A stretch of 64,000 nucleotides of DNA from Heterohyrax brucei (taxonomy: Eukaryota > Chordata > Mammalia > Hyracoidea > Procaviidae), in the NCBI GenBank assembly GCA_028571685.1, contig CM053148.1, positions 91,286,001 through 91,350,000 on the forward strand, written 5' to 3'. Under the pieces are notes generated by a model. That model saw only the letters and a program-made list of their open reading frames with translations, had not been told where the DNA came from and ran no database searches. How positions within the stretch are numbered: the first letter of the stretch is position 1; each line of letters starts with the position of its first letter. Below are positions 44,579-57,834 of this stretch, piece after piece. Made by a program: the position numbers and the translations under genes.

Positions 44579-45001
44579 AAGAAAAGGTAACAGGGACAGT
44601 AAAAGTGGAAGGTCCCCTGAGGGCAATGGATGTGACTCATTGTCCCTTTCCAGAGTGGGTGACCATCTCCTGATCTGCAATTCTAGAACTACTGATGAAA
44701 GAGAAGAGCCATTCCTCCATTATCCCGCTAAGATGTTAAGTCTACAGAAGGCTGTCATCTATCCCTAAGACACACCACACACAGCTCACTCTATGCTTAT
44801 TGTTAGCTGTTGGATCATTAGTATCTGTGGTGGCAGGGTAGGGTAACTATAGCACACTTGTGTACCTAGAATACAGATTCTGAACAATCCAGGTCTGATC
44901 ACCTTCAAAGAGTAAAAATGTTGCCAGAGCTGTAATTGCTGTCTTTGCAGGTGGTTTGACATTCTGTTGTCCAATTCTCATCCCAAATACACAGGACATG
45001 C

Positions 45002-45043
<42 letters not shown>

Positions 45044-45252
45044 ATATTTGGATGAAGTGGCAGAGGCAGAGTGATTTCTGGCTTCTCAGGGATCATTAAG
45101 TGTTCCAAGGAATCTTCCAAACCTTTCCAATTGTGTACTGTGACTTTAGGGAGACAAAACTTGAATTTTGAGGGAACATACCTCAGTAGACTCAGACATT
45201 TGACCTGACTGAGGAACACTTCTACAAAATAAATAAAGCACTAAGAAGAAAA
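44579..45252. repeat. Unassigned sequence with a (CA)n tract
   Basis: A CA microsatellite covers about 45003-45043. The valine- and cysteine-rich minus-strand frames over 44847-45219 are its translations. Confidence 0.7.
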
Positions 45253-45395
45253 GACAACCCTGGTGGTACAGTGGTTGACAGTTCAGCTGCTGACCAAAAA
45301 GGTGGCAGTTAGAATCCCCAAGCTGTGCTTTGGAAAACCCATGGAGCAGCTCTATTCTTTCCTACAAGGCTGTGGATTATTTTGTTTTTGTTTTT
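45253..45395 (+). repeat. AfroSINE
   Basis: Head 'aaccctggtggtacagtggttgac', B-box region 'gtggcagttagaatccc', body 'ggaaaacccatggagcagctctattc'. The end box is lost and replaced by a T-rich end. Confidence 0.8.
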
Positions 45396-45769
45396 AAGAA
45401 GGAAGCTGGTACAAAGAGGTAAGGAGAGAAAAAAAAGAGGAGGGATGTGGAAGAGGGAGTTACATATTCCTTTGCTGAAAGACCGTTGGCGGTGCCAAGG
45501 AGTGTGGTTGCCTATAAATGGCCTAAATATCTGAACTTTTACAAGGTCCCTTGGAAGAGAGGGCATCTGTGAGCACAAATTTACTTCACAGTCAATCTGG
45601 TACTAAAAAATAATTTTGAATAGAAAACGCGTTTCTGTGGGAAAATACTTACATTTTGAATGAAAGTTCTTACAGAATGTTTGAACACCTGCTCTCTAGC
45701 AAATCTTTAATCATTCATTTAATACCCAGTATGCTGGTCTTATGGTGTTGCGTCACTGCTCGTCGTCTT
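45396..45769. other. No feature seen
   Basis: Purine-rich 45395-45465, otherwise unassigned. Confidence 0.4.
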
Positions 45770-45918
45770 GTGGAGCCCAGGTAGCACAGTGACCAGCCAT
45801 TTGGCTGCCAATCAAAATGCCAGCATTTTGAATCTACCAAAGTAGGAACCTGTGGGGCCTTCTACTCGGTCCTATAGAGTCGCTGTGAGTCAGAATCAGC
45901 TGGAAGGCAATGAGTTTA
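45770..45918 (+). repeat. AfroSINE
   Basis: Head 'tgtggagcccaggtagcacagtgacc', body 'cttctactcggtcctatagagtcgctgtgagtcagaatcagctgg'. Confidence 0.87.
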
Positions 45919-46095
45919 TTCATCTTCTACTGACTCTTCATACCTGTAACAGAAAGCAGTGAAGTGCAAAAGCCAAAAAAAAAAAGAAAAAAGAAAAAGA
46001 AAGGAATACAAAACCCATCCTCACTCCTGAATCGATAGAGAAATTTCATTTTCTTTTCTGTATGAACTCTGCTTCTACCTCTAAGGACTACTTGA

Positions 46096-46247
46096 TCAAA
46101 AACCCACTGCCACTGAGTCGATTCCAACTCATAGAGACCCTATGGGACAGAGTGGAACTCCCCCATGGAGTTTCCAAGGAACACCAGGTAGATTTGAACT
46201 GTCAGCCTTCCAATGGGCAGCCATAGCACTTGACCATTACGCCGTTA
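46096..46247 (-). repeat. AfroSINE
   Basis: Tail 'acccactgccactgagtcgattccaactcatagagaccc', head near 46240. With 45770-45918 it is an inverted pair 177 bp apart, with an A-rich tract between (45977-46003). Confidence 0.88.
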
Positions 46248-49200
46248 ATACTGTCCAAAGTTCTGCGCTGGACCCCTCCTTCCCTCTGCTTCTGCAGCAC
46301 GCACCCGACCGAAGCCATGACCAATACCTCCACTCCTTGTTAAGGTCGATTTTAGGATCATCTACAACCAACTCATAATTTTTTAAAATTACTTTTCTTT
46401 TTTTATTTTGTTCACGTTGCTTATACTATAATACACACACACAAATCCAAAGGAGAACATCTTTAAAAGAACGATTAAAGAACACAGAATATCTTTGCTG
46501 AAAGAAATGAGAAAAATATCACTAAATTGCTAATAAATGGATAGCAAGTATAGAAAGTGTTGGGGAAAGCTAAAAAAGCATACAAAAAGTGCACAAGAAA
46601 ATACAGTAATTTGGATGAAAGCATTACTAAGCCAAGTATTGTGAATGAAATAAAACTGTAAATTAGAGGTTTGTATTTCTCTTTACTGAATGATATTTGT
46701 TGTAAGTCTGACAATGCCTGCTAGTTAAGCTATATTTCTTTTGCAACCAATTATGTTTGTTACTTGCAAGGAAGTCACAGTTCTTCACAGGTGTTAAATG
46801 TTGAAAAGCAAGTGGTTCTTGTGACAACATGAATATAGTAAACCAATTATGAACATGACAAAAATATCCTGAGGTTAAAAGAAAGAAAGCCCAAAGGGCA
46901 GCATTTATATTTTTGTGCTGCTGCAAAACAATCCAATGGCAGTTGGATTTAGGGGGAATGTCTCTACACCCCTGGAATCTTTACAATGTCTCATCTACAG
47001 CTAAGCAATACAGGGCTAATTAATGTTGATGATAAAAAGAATTGCATGCCTGTGTGGGTGTGAGTGCATATATGTGTTTGTTAGTTCACATACACTAACT
47101 AGGTTGTGTGAATATTCTCTCCTGGCATTACACGGAAAAAAAAAGAAACTAGCCAAAAAGTATTAGCATGAACTTGGAAAAAGAGGGGGGGAGTTTAATT
47201 ATTAATGACAGAAAAAGTGAAGTTGTACTAACTTCTTGAGGCCATTACCTAGTAACTATTCCATTTTGCTGTAGTATCCCTCTCCACAGCTGGACGAAAA
47301 GGTTCCAAATTATAAATGATTCTGAGAAAAGAGAAGCAAGCAGCGTCCTGGGGACCATGAATGAGTGGCCACAGCGTCTCTCAAGTAGAGTCCAAAAGAC
47401 GTAATTGACTACAGCGGTGATTACAGGTGTTTTGATACCTGTTCTTCTGAGCCTTCAAATGCTTGTAAAACTACTCCTGATACGTGCAAGGGAGAGGTAA
47501 AGGGGGCCCAGAGAGATTTTTTTATCTGCTTCCAAATCCAGTATTAATGCAAATATTTATGGTCTACCCCAAGACAGGCATCCTAGTCCCAATCTACTCA
47601 TGAATAAAAATGTCACAAGGAATTGAATCATACGATGAGTTCAAAAATCTTTTCTGTTTCCTAAAGATGTCACAGGAAGGATTTATCTCTCCAAATCTCA
47701 GTTGCTACTCTGAGCTGGTAATAGAGGGCCTCCTGGATACAGGGTTGGATAACACACTTCTCTTGTATGCCGACACATGCTAAGCCCGGAGGAGAAGCTT
47801 TCTTAGGTTCTTTCCAGAAGTCCTTCAGTCTAATAAGCAGTGTTTCCCTAACTTCTATGAGCTCAATTCAAATTTCTAGGAGGCTCCCCAGAATGTGGCA
47901 GGCAACGGGGACCACATGCTTGCACGGATTTTTAACAATAAATACTGTCCCAGCAAGCCTGATGTCTCAGCTTTGCTCTTTGCCCTTTGTTGCCTGAGAG
48001 TAAGAACGCATTAACATTTGGGAAGTTATTTAGAAATAAGTGCCATCTCCACTCTGATTCCTTAATGGCAGCTTGGAAGCTCCTAACACATTCTAGCTGA
48101 ACACATTCTAGCTGAGCAAAAATCTTCTTTGGCCAGCCTCCTTTTGGCACCTCGACACTCACTTGAATAATCATATAAATGAAAGGTCAAAACATTTAAT
48201 GGAATCACATATTCTATTTGCTCAAGATGATCTACTTCCAACTATCCTATTGTTTTGACTGTAAACAGAAAAAAGAGCAAGAAAAATAGGAGACAAATGT
48301 TTTACATATTAAATTTCTACTTAACTTTCTTTCGTTTTTCCCCTTGAGGCAAATCCCACTTACAAATATATGATAAATGGTGCACACACACACAAAAAAA
48401 AAAAAAAAAAAGGAAAAAGCCTTACTGGTTGGGGACTAAGAGTTCAGCTACCTATGGGAGGTTATCATTTTTAATCTTTTAAAGCAGTGCATGCTTTGCA
48501 GGTTGTTCAAAACTGAGTGTTAGTGGATCTAAAGAACAGCATGCAGCATTTCTTTTAGCATCAATGTATGATACTTGTGACACATCACAAGAAATGGTTA
48601 GTTTACAAATTATTAATATAATGCAGAATTCCAATTTAAGATGCAAGAAAATCTTTAAAATTCTTTATTAAGACAATTGAATCTTTCTATCCAAGCAATG
48701 TCTCAACTGAAATATTAAATAGTGTAATTTATCGCTTAGAAATGACTCTATTGCACTGAAATGGATTTAAATGACACCATTAAAATAATGTCACCATAGA
48801 GAAGCACTATAAATGATCTGACTCTATTCCTCCAAATACTTGAAATTAAAAGAGAATAAATCTCCACTCTGCTATATTTCTCAATTAGAATTGATATTTT
48901 ATGAATCATTACCCTTCAGATGCATTGCACTACGGAGCACTCAATACCCTAGGAAACGGAGCAATTCTACTTCCACTAGTCTAAATCTGCTTGCCTGGGG
49001 AGATAAGATTTAGGTTTGCTGAGAAAGGACTGATTCCCAGGTAGTCATAAATGAGTAGTTACTGAGTGAATGAAGTAGTAATGCTAGACAACATACCTAC
49101 ACGAGGAATCATTGCTGTCATTAAGAAAACTTAGTCTCATTCCTTGAAGAGGAACTTCAAATGATTCCATAGTACCTACGTCAAGGTCATTTAAACAGCT

Positions 49201-49519
49201 CTGTGTGGTCTGCACTTAATCATTCTCTCCAGTCACTTCTTGTTCCACTAGTCACTCATTCTGTGTTTCACACATACTCTCCTGTCTTTCTTTCTGTGAG
49301 CATAGCTCCCTGCTTCCTCTCCCTGGCCTATGGAGTTCCTTTATCTGCATCCTTTGGTCCCTCGTGTCTCTTAATCTTCATACTCCTATTTTAGACCTTA
49401 AAGAACATTCCTTTCTTTCTCAAACTGGAGCTACCAGTCTGCTTCTATCTTTTCATAGCACTGGATATTTTCCAAGACCAGTTTTTAGTTATTTTTTGAT
49501 TATTGACCTCACTGAACTT
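46248..49519. other. Long stretch without gene or clear repeat
   Basis: AT-rich, unassigned. A (CA)/A-run at 48383-48413 and A-run at 47139-47148. Open frames at 46475-46926, 47767-47997 and 47932-48174 carry no recognisable domain. Confidence 0.45.
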
Positions 49520-49665
49520 GTTTTTCTCCTGTCTAAATTGTAAACACTATGAAAGTTAGCAATGTTTTTTTGTCCAACCTGTACAAATAAGTACCATGAT
49601 AAACAAAAGAACAGTGATTAACATATAAATATTCACTGAATGAATGGATGGATGATTATATAAAT
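49520..49665 (+). repeat. Possible LINE2 3' end
   Basis: 'ctgtctaaattgtaaacactatgaaagttagcaatg...tataaatattcactgaatgaatggatgg' follows the general pattern of L2 3' ends. Diverged. Confidence 0.4.
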
Positions 49666-49717
49666 GAAAGAGACTAGGTCTTGATTTGCTGTGTAGTTTA
49701 CTAATAATTGTCGTTCT

Positions 49718-49912
49718 TGAGGTTAGTGGCCACTGAGTCAGTTCCAACCCCTGGTGACTCTCTATATGGAGAGTAGAACTACTGTATAGAGTTTTCAAGG
49801 TTGTTTCCTTTCAGAAACAGATTGTTAGGCTTGTCTTCAGGGTTCCTGAGGATGAGAACTTTTTGGCTAGTAGTTGAGTGCTAAAACATTTATGTAACCC
49901 CAGGACTTCTTT
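49718..49912 (-). repeat. Afrotherian SINE, variant body
   Basis: Tail 'tggccactgagtcagttccaacccctggtgac', body 'gttttcaaggttg...ttcagaaacagattgttaggc' (the alternative body), then a degraded head at 49860-49912. Confidence 0.7.
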
Positions 49913-51154
49913 ATTTAGAATGTTATAGAGGAAATGATAGACTTCGGAATTTTCACTATGTTTCTCTTCCTTTTTGCTATTCCTTTTACTATTATACTTG
50001 TGTATGTATGTAATATGGAGAAGAGAAATAGAAGGGGACACTTATTCCTCTAACTCCTATCACAACGAGTCCCTCTTGCCACTTCCCCAAACCCTCACAC
50101 ACAAACTACACTTCCCTTAATACGATAACATGCTATCTGGATATTAGGGATGGAAGGCATAGAATGGACTCATCCAAAAATGGGATTGAAAATGCAACAT
50201 TACTGTGTAGACCATATTACATGAATTCTGAAGCAGAAATCTGGTTTGTCTTTGTATTTATGAACTGTTAAAATAACAGACACAATAGCACCTAACGACA
50301 ACAACAAAATAACTATATTTTGACCTAGAGAGGAACCTGCATTCTCAGGAAGAATTAGAAGTACGATAGAAGTATATTTTGCTATCTGTCCCTGCAACCA
50401 TGGAGTAGTACAAGAAGCAAAAACAAAACCAAGTAACGAGGGCAAAAAGAAATAAAAGAGAGAACAGCAGGAAATAATCTTAGTGGAGTACCCTCTCTTT
50501 TTCCTCATTTATTGACGAAGTAGCATGAAAACAATTTTAGTTCTACCATCATTTGAAATACTCTTAATACATTGTTATGCTATGCATGACCTCTTTTCAG
50601 GGTATTTTTGGGAACAAGTATCCCCCTTGATTCTCAATAATGAGACACAATATGATTGTGTTTCCTTGAGTAAAGTGACCCAGTTTTTGACCTTTGTTTT
50701 CACTTCCCTTTGAGTTATGTAAGTCTGTTTGGTCAAAGAGAAAGTAATGGGATAAGAATAAATATTAGAAACATTTAAGTCAAGTTTTACGTATACCTCT
50801 ATATGTAACATTTGAGATGATACGATAAAACTGAAGGAAGAAAAAACCTTTTCATTGGGCGTAAATGTTTCTAAAAATAACTTTAATTTAAAAAAAAACA
50901 AAAACCTCAAAGCATATAAAATATTTCAGGTAACAATACTCTGAGTTTCCAGAAGATCGCAAGAATATTTATTTAGTAATAATAAAATCATCTAGATATT
51001 GTACTAAATTTTATAAACAGTAATATTAAATATTAAACCAGTCACTTATAATTGAAAAAACATCATATGTTTTTCTCAAAATGCTTCCAACAAAAGCTAA
51101 AAAAAAAAATTAGGCATTTGTCCTCTCTCTCTCTCCATGTATGTATGTCTGTTT
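49913..51154. other. No gene; small RTE-tail remnant
   Basis: 50285-50311 ('aatagcacctaacgacaacaacaa') equals the last bases of the RTE with nothing of it upstream. Otherwise unassigned, with A-runs near 50890 and 51100 and a (TC)n at 51123-51135. Confidence 0.5.
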
Positions 51155-51785
51155 ACTGAGGTTGTGGCTGGTGCTGTCACATTAGTTCCAACCTGCAGCA
51201 GCCCTACACACAACTGAAGCAAACTCGGACTAGCGTATGTCATCCTCATAACTGTTGCTATGTTTGAGCTCATCGTTGCAGTCACTGTGTCCACCCGTCT
51301 TGTCTAGGTCTTCCTCTTTTTCTCTTACTCTCTACTTTGCCAGTCATGATGTCCTTCTCTAGGGACTAGTCCTTCCTGATAACATGCCCAAATTATGTGA
51401 GATGAAGTCTCATCATTCTTGCTTCCCAAGGGCACTCTGGCTGTATTTCTTCTACGACAGATTTCTTCCTTCTTCCAGCAGTGTGCAGCATATTTAGTAT
51501 GCTTTGCCAACACCATAATTTACAGCGTTGATTTTTCTCTAGTCTTTTTTATTCACATCCAGCTTTTGCAAGCATATGAGTCAACTGCAAATGCCATCTC
51601 TTAGTCTTCAAAGTGACATATTTGCTTTGCAGCACTTTACAGAGGTCTCTTGCATCGTATTTGCCTAATACCACGTATTGTTTGAGTTTGTAACTACTGC
51701 TTCCATGGGTGCTGATTATGAACCCAAGTAAATGGAAACACATGAGAACTTCTGTATTTTCTCCCTTTATAATGATGTTGCTTAT
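51155..51785 (-). mobile_element. RTE LINE, 3' end
   Basis: Minus-strand copy from the 3' box ('acattagttccaacctgcagcagcc') through 'gtcactgtgtccacccgtcttg', 'gccagtcatgatgtccttctc' and 'ctgcttccatgggtgctgattatgaacccaag'. The small minus-strand frames here are remnants of the broken ORF. Confidence 0.85.
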
Positions 51786-53596
51786 TGATCCAGTTATGAG
51801 GATTCTACGTATAAAACCGCTGTTCCCCCAGTTCTCACATATATATTATTCACAATGGCTTTTGGCAATGATCACCTACTGCAAATGATCTTATGATGTT
51901 ATTTTGTAATGCTAATGAGATGACTAAGGCATACAAGAGCAATTTAAAAGCATTTAAATATAAACTTTTATTATTTAATCAAATAAATTACATCAAGTAA
52001 TCATTATTAAAAAGCCTCTAGATGTTATTACTTAAACTAATGTTAAAAAAAAATCTCTGTGAGTATGTAATCAATGATAACAGTTTCTTTAGAACTGTTG
52101 GAGTCCATCCGTTGTTATTTCAGTAGTTTTTACATAGTTAAAACCAGATTATATGTATTTTAGATACAATTTGTTAATTTATTTACTATTCACTTAGCCA
52201 AGAAATAATTTTTATACCCACAAATCAATAAAACTTGTAGAATATGTCATGTATGTACACATACCTGAAAATACTGCAGGTTTTTCGAGTTGCTTTAAAG
52301 TATTTCAGAATATTTTAAGATCAAATATTTAAAACATCTGACATTGTACTTGATTGTTGATCTGAGACAATCTATATCGCTTCACTTATAGATTACCTCT
52401 TCATCTGACATTTCACATTAATGACAACAGTAAAAAACCTACTATCAGATTACTTTGCTTCTTAAATAACACACATCTGGGTGTAAACAGCAAAGGCTCA
52501 AAAATAAAAAAGTGCTGACTTGTGGGTAAGGTTGTGTGTCAGCTTGGCTGGGCAAAGATTCTCTGATTTTGGCAACTATAGAGTGATGTAACTGAGAAGT
52601 TACATAGCAATGTAATCATCCTCTGTTTTGCGTCTGATGTCTTCATCCTCCCCTTTTGAGTAACATTGATTTTGTGCTATGACCTGGTGTCTTGAACCTA
52701 ACCCTCCCGGTAAGTGAGGAAAAGATGTACTTCTTTTGCACAGAGTGAAAATGTAATGACCTACACTTTTACTATAGTTAAAAAATAAAAAGAATCATAA
52801 CTCTGTTATGAAAATAGAGTTACAGCATAATAATGGGTGCTCATTTGCTTTCCTGGTTTAAAGTTCAAAATTAATTAGTCCAAGAGAGTACAGATGTTGA
52901 AGGATGCTTGCATTTTATTAAATTTTCAGAAGAAATGACAATGTTGTAAAAACAAACTTGGACAGGAAATTATGCAGCAAGAAAACTAAAAGCTTCATAT
53001 TTATCTTAATCTCTGCTCAGATTCTAAATTAATTGCCATTTGCAGAGTAAGCTCAATTATGAAATCATTCAGCTTGCTCAAAGAACTGTCTTCTTAAATT
53101 TTAGGTTAATATAATGCATATGAATGGAATGTTGGTTTAAAATCTGAGGAAAAAAAAGTTCCTTAGAGAATGGCAAGAATGTAGACCGTCCTAAAATAAA
53201 AAGAGTATTTCAGAAACTGTAAAGTCAAGTAGTGTCTAACCAAAAACCCTGAAAGATATTGATATTTAATGTGCATATTTTGTGTGCTTTAAAGATGTAG
53301 TGTTTGAGTTTAGGCAGACAAGGAAATTTAATCCAATAAATGAGTCACTTCATCAAAAACAACATAGTCAAGTGCCGTCAAACACAACATGGAATGATGA
53401 ATAATGAAAGCCTGGTCTCATAAAAAATTACTCCTGAGAAATTACAATTTTGTGTGCAGTTTGGTGAACTAGGGCTTTGAACTAGTTCATTTTGTTAGAC
53501 CCCTGCTATATTTGCATGTCCATCCCAGATATGCTGAATCAGAATCAACATTTTAACAAGATTCCCAGATGATTCTTAAGAACTCAGATTCTGAGG
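51786..53596. other. No gene seen
   Basis: AT-rich. 52530-52700 ('gtgtgtcagcttggctgggcaaagattctctg...gtaatcatcctc') looks like an interspersed repeat I cannot name. 53366-53378 ('caagtgccgtcaa') may be a degraded SINE tail-only fragment. Confidence 0.4.
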
Positions 53597-53605
53597 GGTG
53601 GAGTC

Positions 53606-53620
53606 ACGATGGCAGACTAG
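53606..53620 (+). promoter_or_regulatory. YY1-like site at the L1 5' end
   Basis: 'cacgatggcagac' places a GATGGC core about 13 bp from the 5' end, the position where mammalian L1s carry a YY1 site for start-site choice. The equivalent in copy 2 (55488-55500) reads 'caacattgcagac' and has lost the core. Confidence 0.4.
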
Positions 53621-54628
53621 ATACACATCTCCTTAACTCACTCCAAAAACTAAGACCAGGATTGATAATTAAACAGAGGCTCCTGGACACGCAGTGAGCC
53701 CTAGGACACAGCATGGGGCTGTCATTTTGGACTACATGCCACTGAATGGGAAGTTTCTTTTTTGCTGGCTCTTGCAGACTAAAGCTAGCTACTGGCTTTA
53801 ACTTCTCTCCTTTTTGTTAGCCTGTAGCAAAGATTGGGCCTAACCTACAGCAAAGTTCCACCACACTGCTGACAGAACCAGTGGGTACAATAGCCACACT
53901 TTGAGAGCCTGGCTCTGGACTCTGAGGACAGTGGCCCCTCCACCATCTTTCTGAATCTCTGCCGTTGACTAGGCTATTTTCAAGCAGGCAGGAAAGCCTA
54001 TGCAGTACACAAACTTGTCTGACCAGGAGGCAGAGCTACCCAAACAGAGGTACTTCGGCAGGGGCTAATTCCCAGGTAAGGAGGCAGTGCCAGCATGGGA
54101 GTGCTTACCCAGAAGAAAAGCTGTGTTTTGCACAGTTTACCCTTCAGGTATGTCCTGGCACCTGATGACAGCAGGGCAGTAGCCTGTCCATACTTTGAAC
54201 TAGACCACAACATCTGGGGATGGATATACAGGTACTTGCATTGCCAGCTGGAAATAGGGGCTTGCTCACCTGACAGCCTGACTGTTTATGGAAGCTGTCA
54301 GACAGCTTTTACCTTTCAAAATAAGACTACCTAGAGAGATAACTGTGGCTCAGCTTGATGGCATATCTTCCAATCTTGACTGAGCCACAATGTAGGGTCA
54401 GTTGATAGCCTCCCAGTGACTGCATAAGTAGGGCTGTGGCTTTGCCAGCCAGGAGGTGGAGACTGCTGTCACAGAGATTCCACTGGGCCCAGTTGCAGGA
54501 GTACATAGAGGTAACTGGTGATCAACTTCTGCATAGCTCCTATTAAGGGCAATACCAGAGAAACTAAACCTGTAAATGTACAAAAAGCAACAGGCCTTAA
54601 AGCAACTACTTAAGAAAAAAATCCATCC

Positions 54629-55338
54629 ATGGCTCCAGAAAGCTCAAAAAAGAAAGAACCAAAGAACTTCCCATATGAAGAAGGCTTTCTGAAACTTTCA
54701 GAGGTCAAGTACAAAAGAATTATACAGACAGCCCTCCTAGACATTATACAAAATTTAGCAGACCAAAATGAAAAATTAAGCAAGCTCTTTGAACTGATGG
54801 AACTCCAGCATTCTGAAATCCAGCATATCAGTAACAAAATTAAAGAATCAAAAAACTCAATTCAAAGCCAAGAGGACAGACTTGAACAAATGGAAAACAG
54901 ACTTTCTGATGTGGGAGACAGGATTACTGACACCAGCCTTTTTGAGGGGAAATCAGAGAAAAAAAAAAACAAGACAAATGAAGAAACATTAAGAAACATG
55001 TGGGGCTCTATCAAGAGGAACAATCTACAATTACTTGGAGTTCCTGAATAGGAAGGGACACTTGAAAACACAGTATTGTCATTGACTTGTGGATAGAAAA
55101 CTTCCCAGAAATTATGAAAGAAGAGAACATAGATATCCAAGATGCATATCAATCACCATACAATATAGTCCCCAAAAGAAAGACTCCAAGACATATTATA
55201 ATCAAGCTTAACAAAATGAAACATAAGCAAAAACTCTTAAAGGCAGCAACACTCAAAGCAAAGCTAACATTCAGAGAGAAGTCCTGTAGGCTTTCATCTG
55301 ACTTCTCGGCAGAAACCATGTGGGCACAGAAGCAGTAG
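54629..55338 (+). pseudogene. L1 copy 1 ORF1 remnant
   Basis: The first 140 codons are intact (54629-55051): an N-terminal lysine-rich segment, then a long predicted coiled coil (KIKESKNSIQSQEDRLEQME region). A TAG stop follows and a frameshift moves the rest to another frame (55087-55338). The intact protein would be about 285-300 residues and act as an RNA-binding trimer. Confidence 0.85.
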
Positions 55339-55904
55339 GGTGACACATTCAAAGCCTTGAAGGAGAAATATATCCTGCAAAACTGTCTTTAAAGTACGAA
55401 AATGAAATTAAGACCTTCGCAGATAAACACAAACTCAGAGACTTTAAAAACCAAACCAAAGCTACAAGAAATACTGAGGGGGCGGAGTCAACATTGCAGA
55501 CTAAGCACACGTCTCCTTATATACCTCTGGAAACCAAGACCTGAATTGATAATCAAATGGAGCCTTCTAGTCACCTAGTGAGCCCCAGGACATGACATAG
55601 CGCTGTTAATTTGGACTTTATGCCACTGAACAAAAAATCGCCTCTCTTTCACTGACTCCCGCTCCCAGCTAGCCCTGGCTCTCACGGACTGAAGGTCATG
55701 CATCACTGTAACTTTTTTCCTCTGTCTTGGCCAGTAGGTGGAGCTGGATCTTGCCTAGTGGCTAGTCTCAGACACACTGCTGATGGGACAGGCAGGCGAA
55801 ATTGTAAATTTTGAGAGTCTGGCTTAGGACTCTACACCTGGCCAATTTGAGCCTCTCTTTTTATCTCTGCCACAGCATGGTTTGTATGGAAATGCGGGGC
55901 CTAT

Positions 55905-56218
55905 GTGCGGGATGCCATGTTGGATACAGAGATTTTAGTGGGAACTAATTCTTAGCCTGGGAGCCAGAGCCTACAAACAGGACAGTGCTTCTCCAACAGA
56001 AAAGCAGCAGTTTACACAGTGTCACCTACTGTGGGGGACCAGCAACAGAGGCTGAGGACTCACTATATCTTGGCACCTTTAGGCCCTCTACCTGCCGACC
56101 ATGTGGAAGGCGCCATCTTAGAAGCGGTGTCTGCAGCTGGATCTAATTCTTAGCTCAGGAGCCAGAGCCCGCCCACAGGAGAGTGCTTTTCTACCAGAAA
56201 AGCAGTAGTTTACACAGT
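55905..56218 (+). repeat. Tandem duplication inside the L1 copy 2 5' UTR
   Basis: A block with 'gccat', 'aattcttagc', 'ggagccagagcc' and 'cagaaaagcagcagtttacacagtgt' appears at about 55905-56020 and again at about 56102-56218, offset 198 bp. L1 copy 1 has only one counterpart. This resembles the promoter-monomer duplication seen in some rodent L1s. Confidence 0.8.
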
Positions 56219-56486
56219 GTTGTCTAAGGCTGGGCCCTGTCGGCAGAGGTCAACAGGGCAGTAGCATTGCTGTATTTTGAACTAGTTCATATCATCTGGG
56301 GTTGGATATAGAGGTGCTTACTTTGTCAGGGAACTCTGCACTTGACAACCTGACTGACTTGGGAAGTGATCAGATATCTTTTGTTTTACATTTTAAGATA
56401 GCCTAGAGAAACATCTGTGGTCCATCCTCACAGTATCTCTCCCAACCTCTACTTACTCACATGGGACCTAAATAGCAACGGACACT

Positions 56487-57341
56487 GTGGCAAAGAAATC
56501 ACCCATGGCTTCAGAAGGCTCCCAAACAAAAGTACCAAGGAGTTTTCTAGATGGAGAAACGTTTCTGAAATCACCGGAAGATGAATACAAAAGGATTATA
56601 TACAGAGCCCTTCTAGACCTTATACAAAATGCAGCACAACAAAATGAAAAATTAACCAAGTTGTTCAATCTTATTGAACACCAGTACTCTGAAATCCAAC
56701 AGATCCACAACAAAATCAAAGATATAGAAACTTGCATTTAAAGCCAAGAAAACAGAATGTAACAAATGGAAAAAATAATTTTGGACTTGGAAGACAGAGC
56801 TACTGACACCTGCATCTATGAGGACAAATCAGAAAAAAGAGACAAGAAAAATGAAGAAGCATTAAGAAGCATATGGGACTCTATTAAGAGGAAAAACCTT
56901 CAATTAATTAGAGTCCCTGAACAGGATGAAACATCTGAGAACACAGAGAGTATCGTTGCTGAGCTGCTGACAGAAAACTTCCCAGAAATTGTGAAGGAAT
57001 AGTATATACATATCCCAGATGCATATCATACACCACCCAATATAGATCTCAAAAGAAAGACTCCAAGACATATTATAATCAAGCTTAACAAAATGAAACC
57101 CAAACAGCAACTCTTAAAGGCAGCAAAACTCAAAGCAAAGCTAACATTCAGAGGGAAACCCTGTAGGCTTTCATCAGATTGCTCAGCAGAAACCATGCTG
57201 GCACGGAGACAGTGGCATGATACATTCAAAACCTTGAAGGAGAAGAACTTCCAACCAAGAATTATATATCCTGCAAAACTATCTTTCAAATATGAAAATG
57301 AAATTAAGGCATTCCCAGATAGAAACTCAGAGGCTTTGTAA
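56487..57341 (+). pseudogene. L1 copy 2 ORF1 with three in-frame stops
   Basis: One frame of 285 codons from ATG 56487 to TAA 57339-57341 without a frameshift, interrupted by TAA at 56739, TAA at 56760 and TAG at 57000. Comparison with copy 1 shows the first is CAA (Gln) to TAA and the second GAA (Glu) to TAA. An N-terminal basic part, a coiled coil (about residues 50-130) and a C-terminal nucleic-acid-binding part (residues 200-285, with FRGKPCRLSSDCSAE) are recognisable. Two start codons (56487, 56504) are possible; the first is in frame with the whole ORF. Confidence 0.92.
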
Positions 57342-57834
57342 AAACCAAACCAAAATTACAAGAAGTACTGAAAGAAGTTCTTGGCTTTGGCTTAGAAGAA
57401 CAAAACCACTAACTTTATATTTTAGAACGACACATTCTCTAGAATTCTACTGAGTTAGGAAAGGCTCAAAACCCAATCACAGCTTTAATACTGAAAGAAA
57501 CATTCCAGTGATTATCATGAAAACTGTGGTGCCATCATATTAAAAAGAGGAATGTACTACAGTTGTAATAGTCCCTCCAGATGGAGAGGAAGTCGACAAG
57601 ACTGGTAGTAATTGAAATTGGGTTTATATATAGTTTATTAAGGGGGATCTTAGGGACAGCCGTAAAGCACAACAAAGACACAACATACCATATCAAGAAA
57701 TGTAACACAGAAGTCTCAACAACTACAAAAACAGCTCTGAAAAAGGTGAAAACTCAACTCTCAAAAAAGAATGTCCCAGAACAGATTAATAAGAGCCACA
57801 GAGAAAACATCAACACTAAAATAAACATATCACA

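Larger units (their letters stand above)
53597..55477 (+). mobile_element. L1 copy 1: 5' UTR and most of ORF1 (interrupted)
   Basis: 5' end 'ggggtggagtcacgatggcagactag', a 5' UTR of about 1030 bp, then ORF1 from 54629. It is split at 55477 by the nested L1 copy 2 and resumes at 62652. The UTR has one copy of the 'ctaattcccaggtaagg' block and keeps a ~200-bp distal segment (54350-54560) that copy 2 lacks. Confidence 0.92.
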
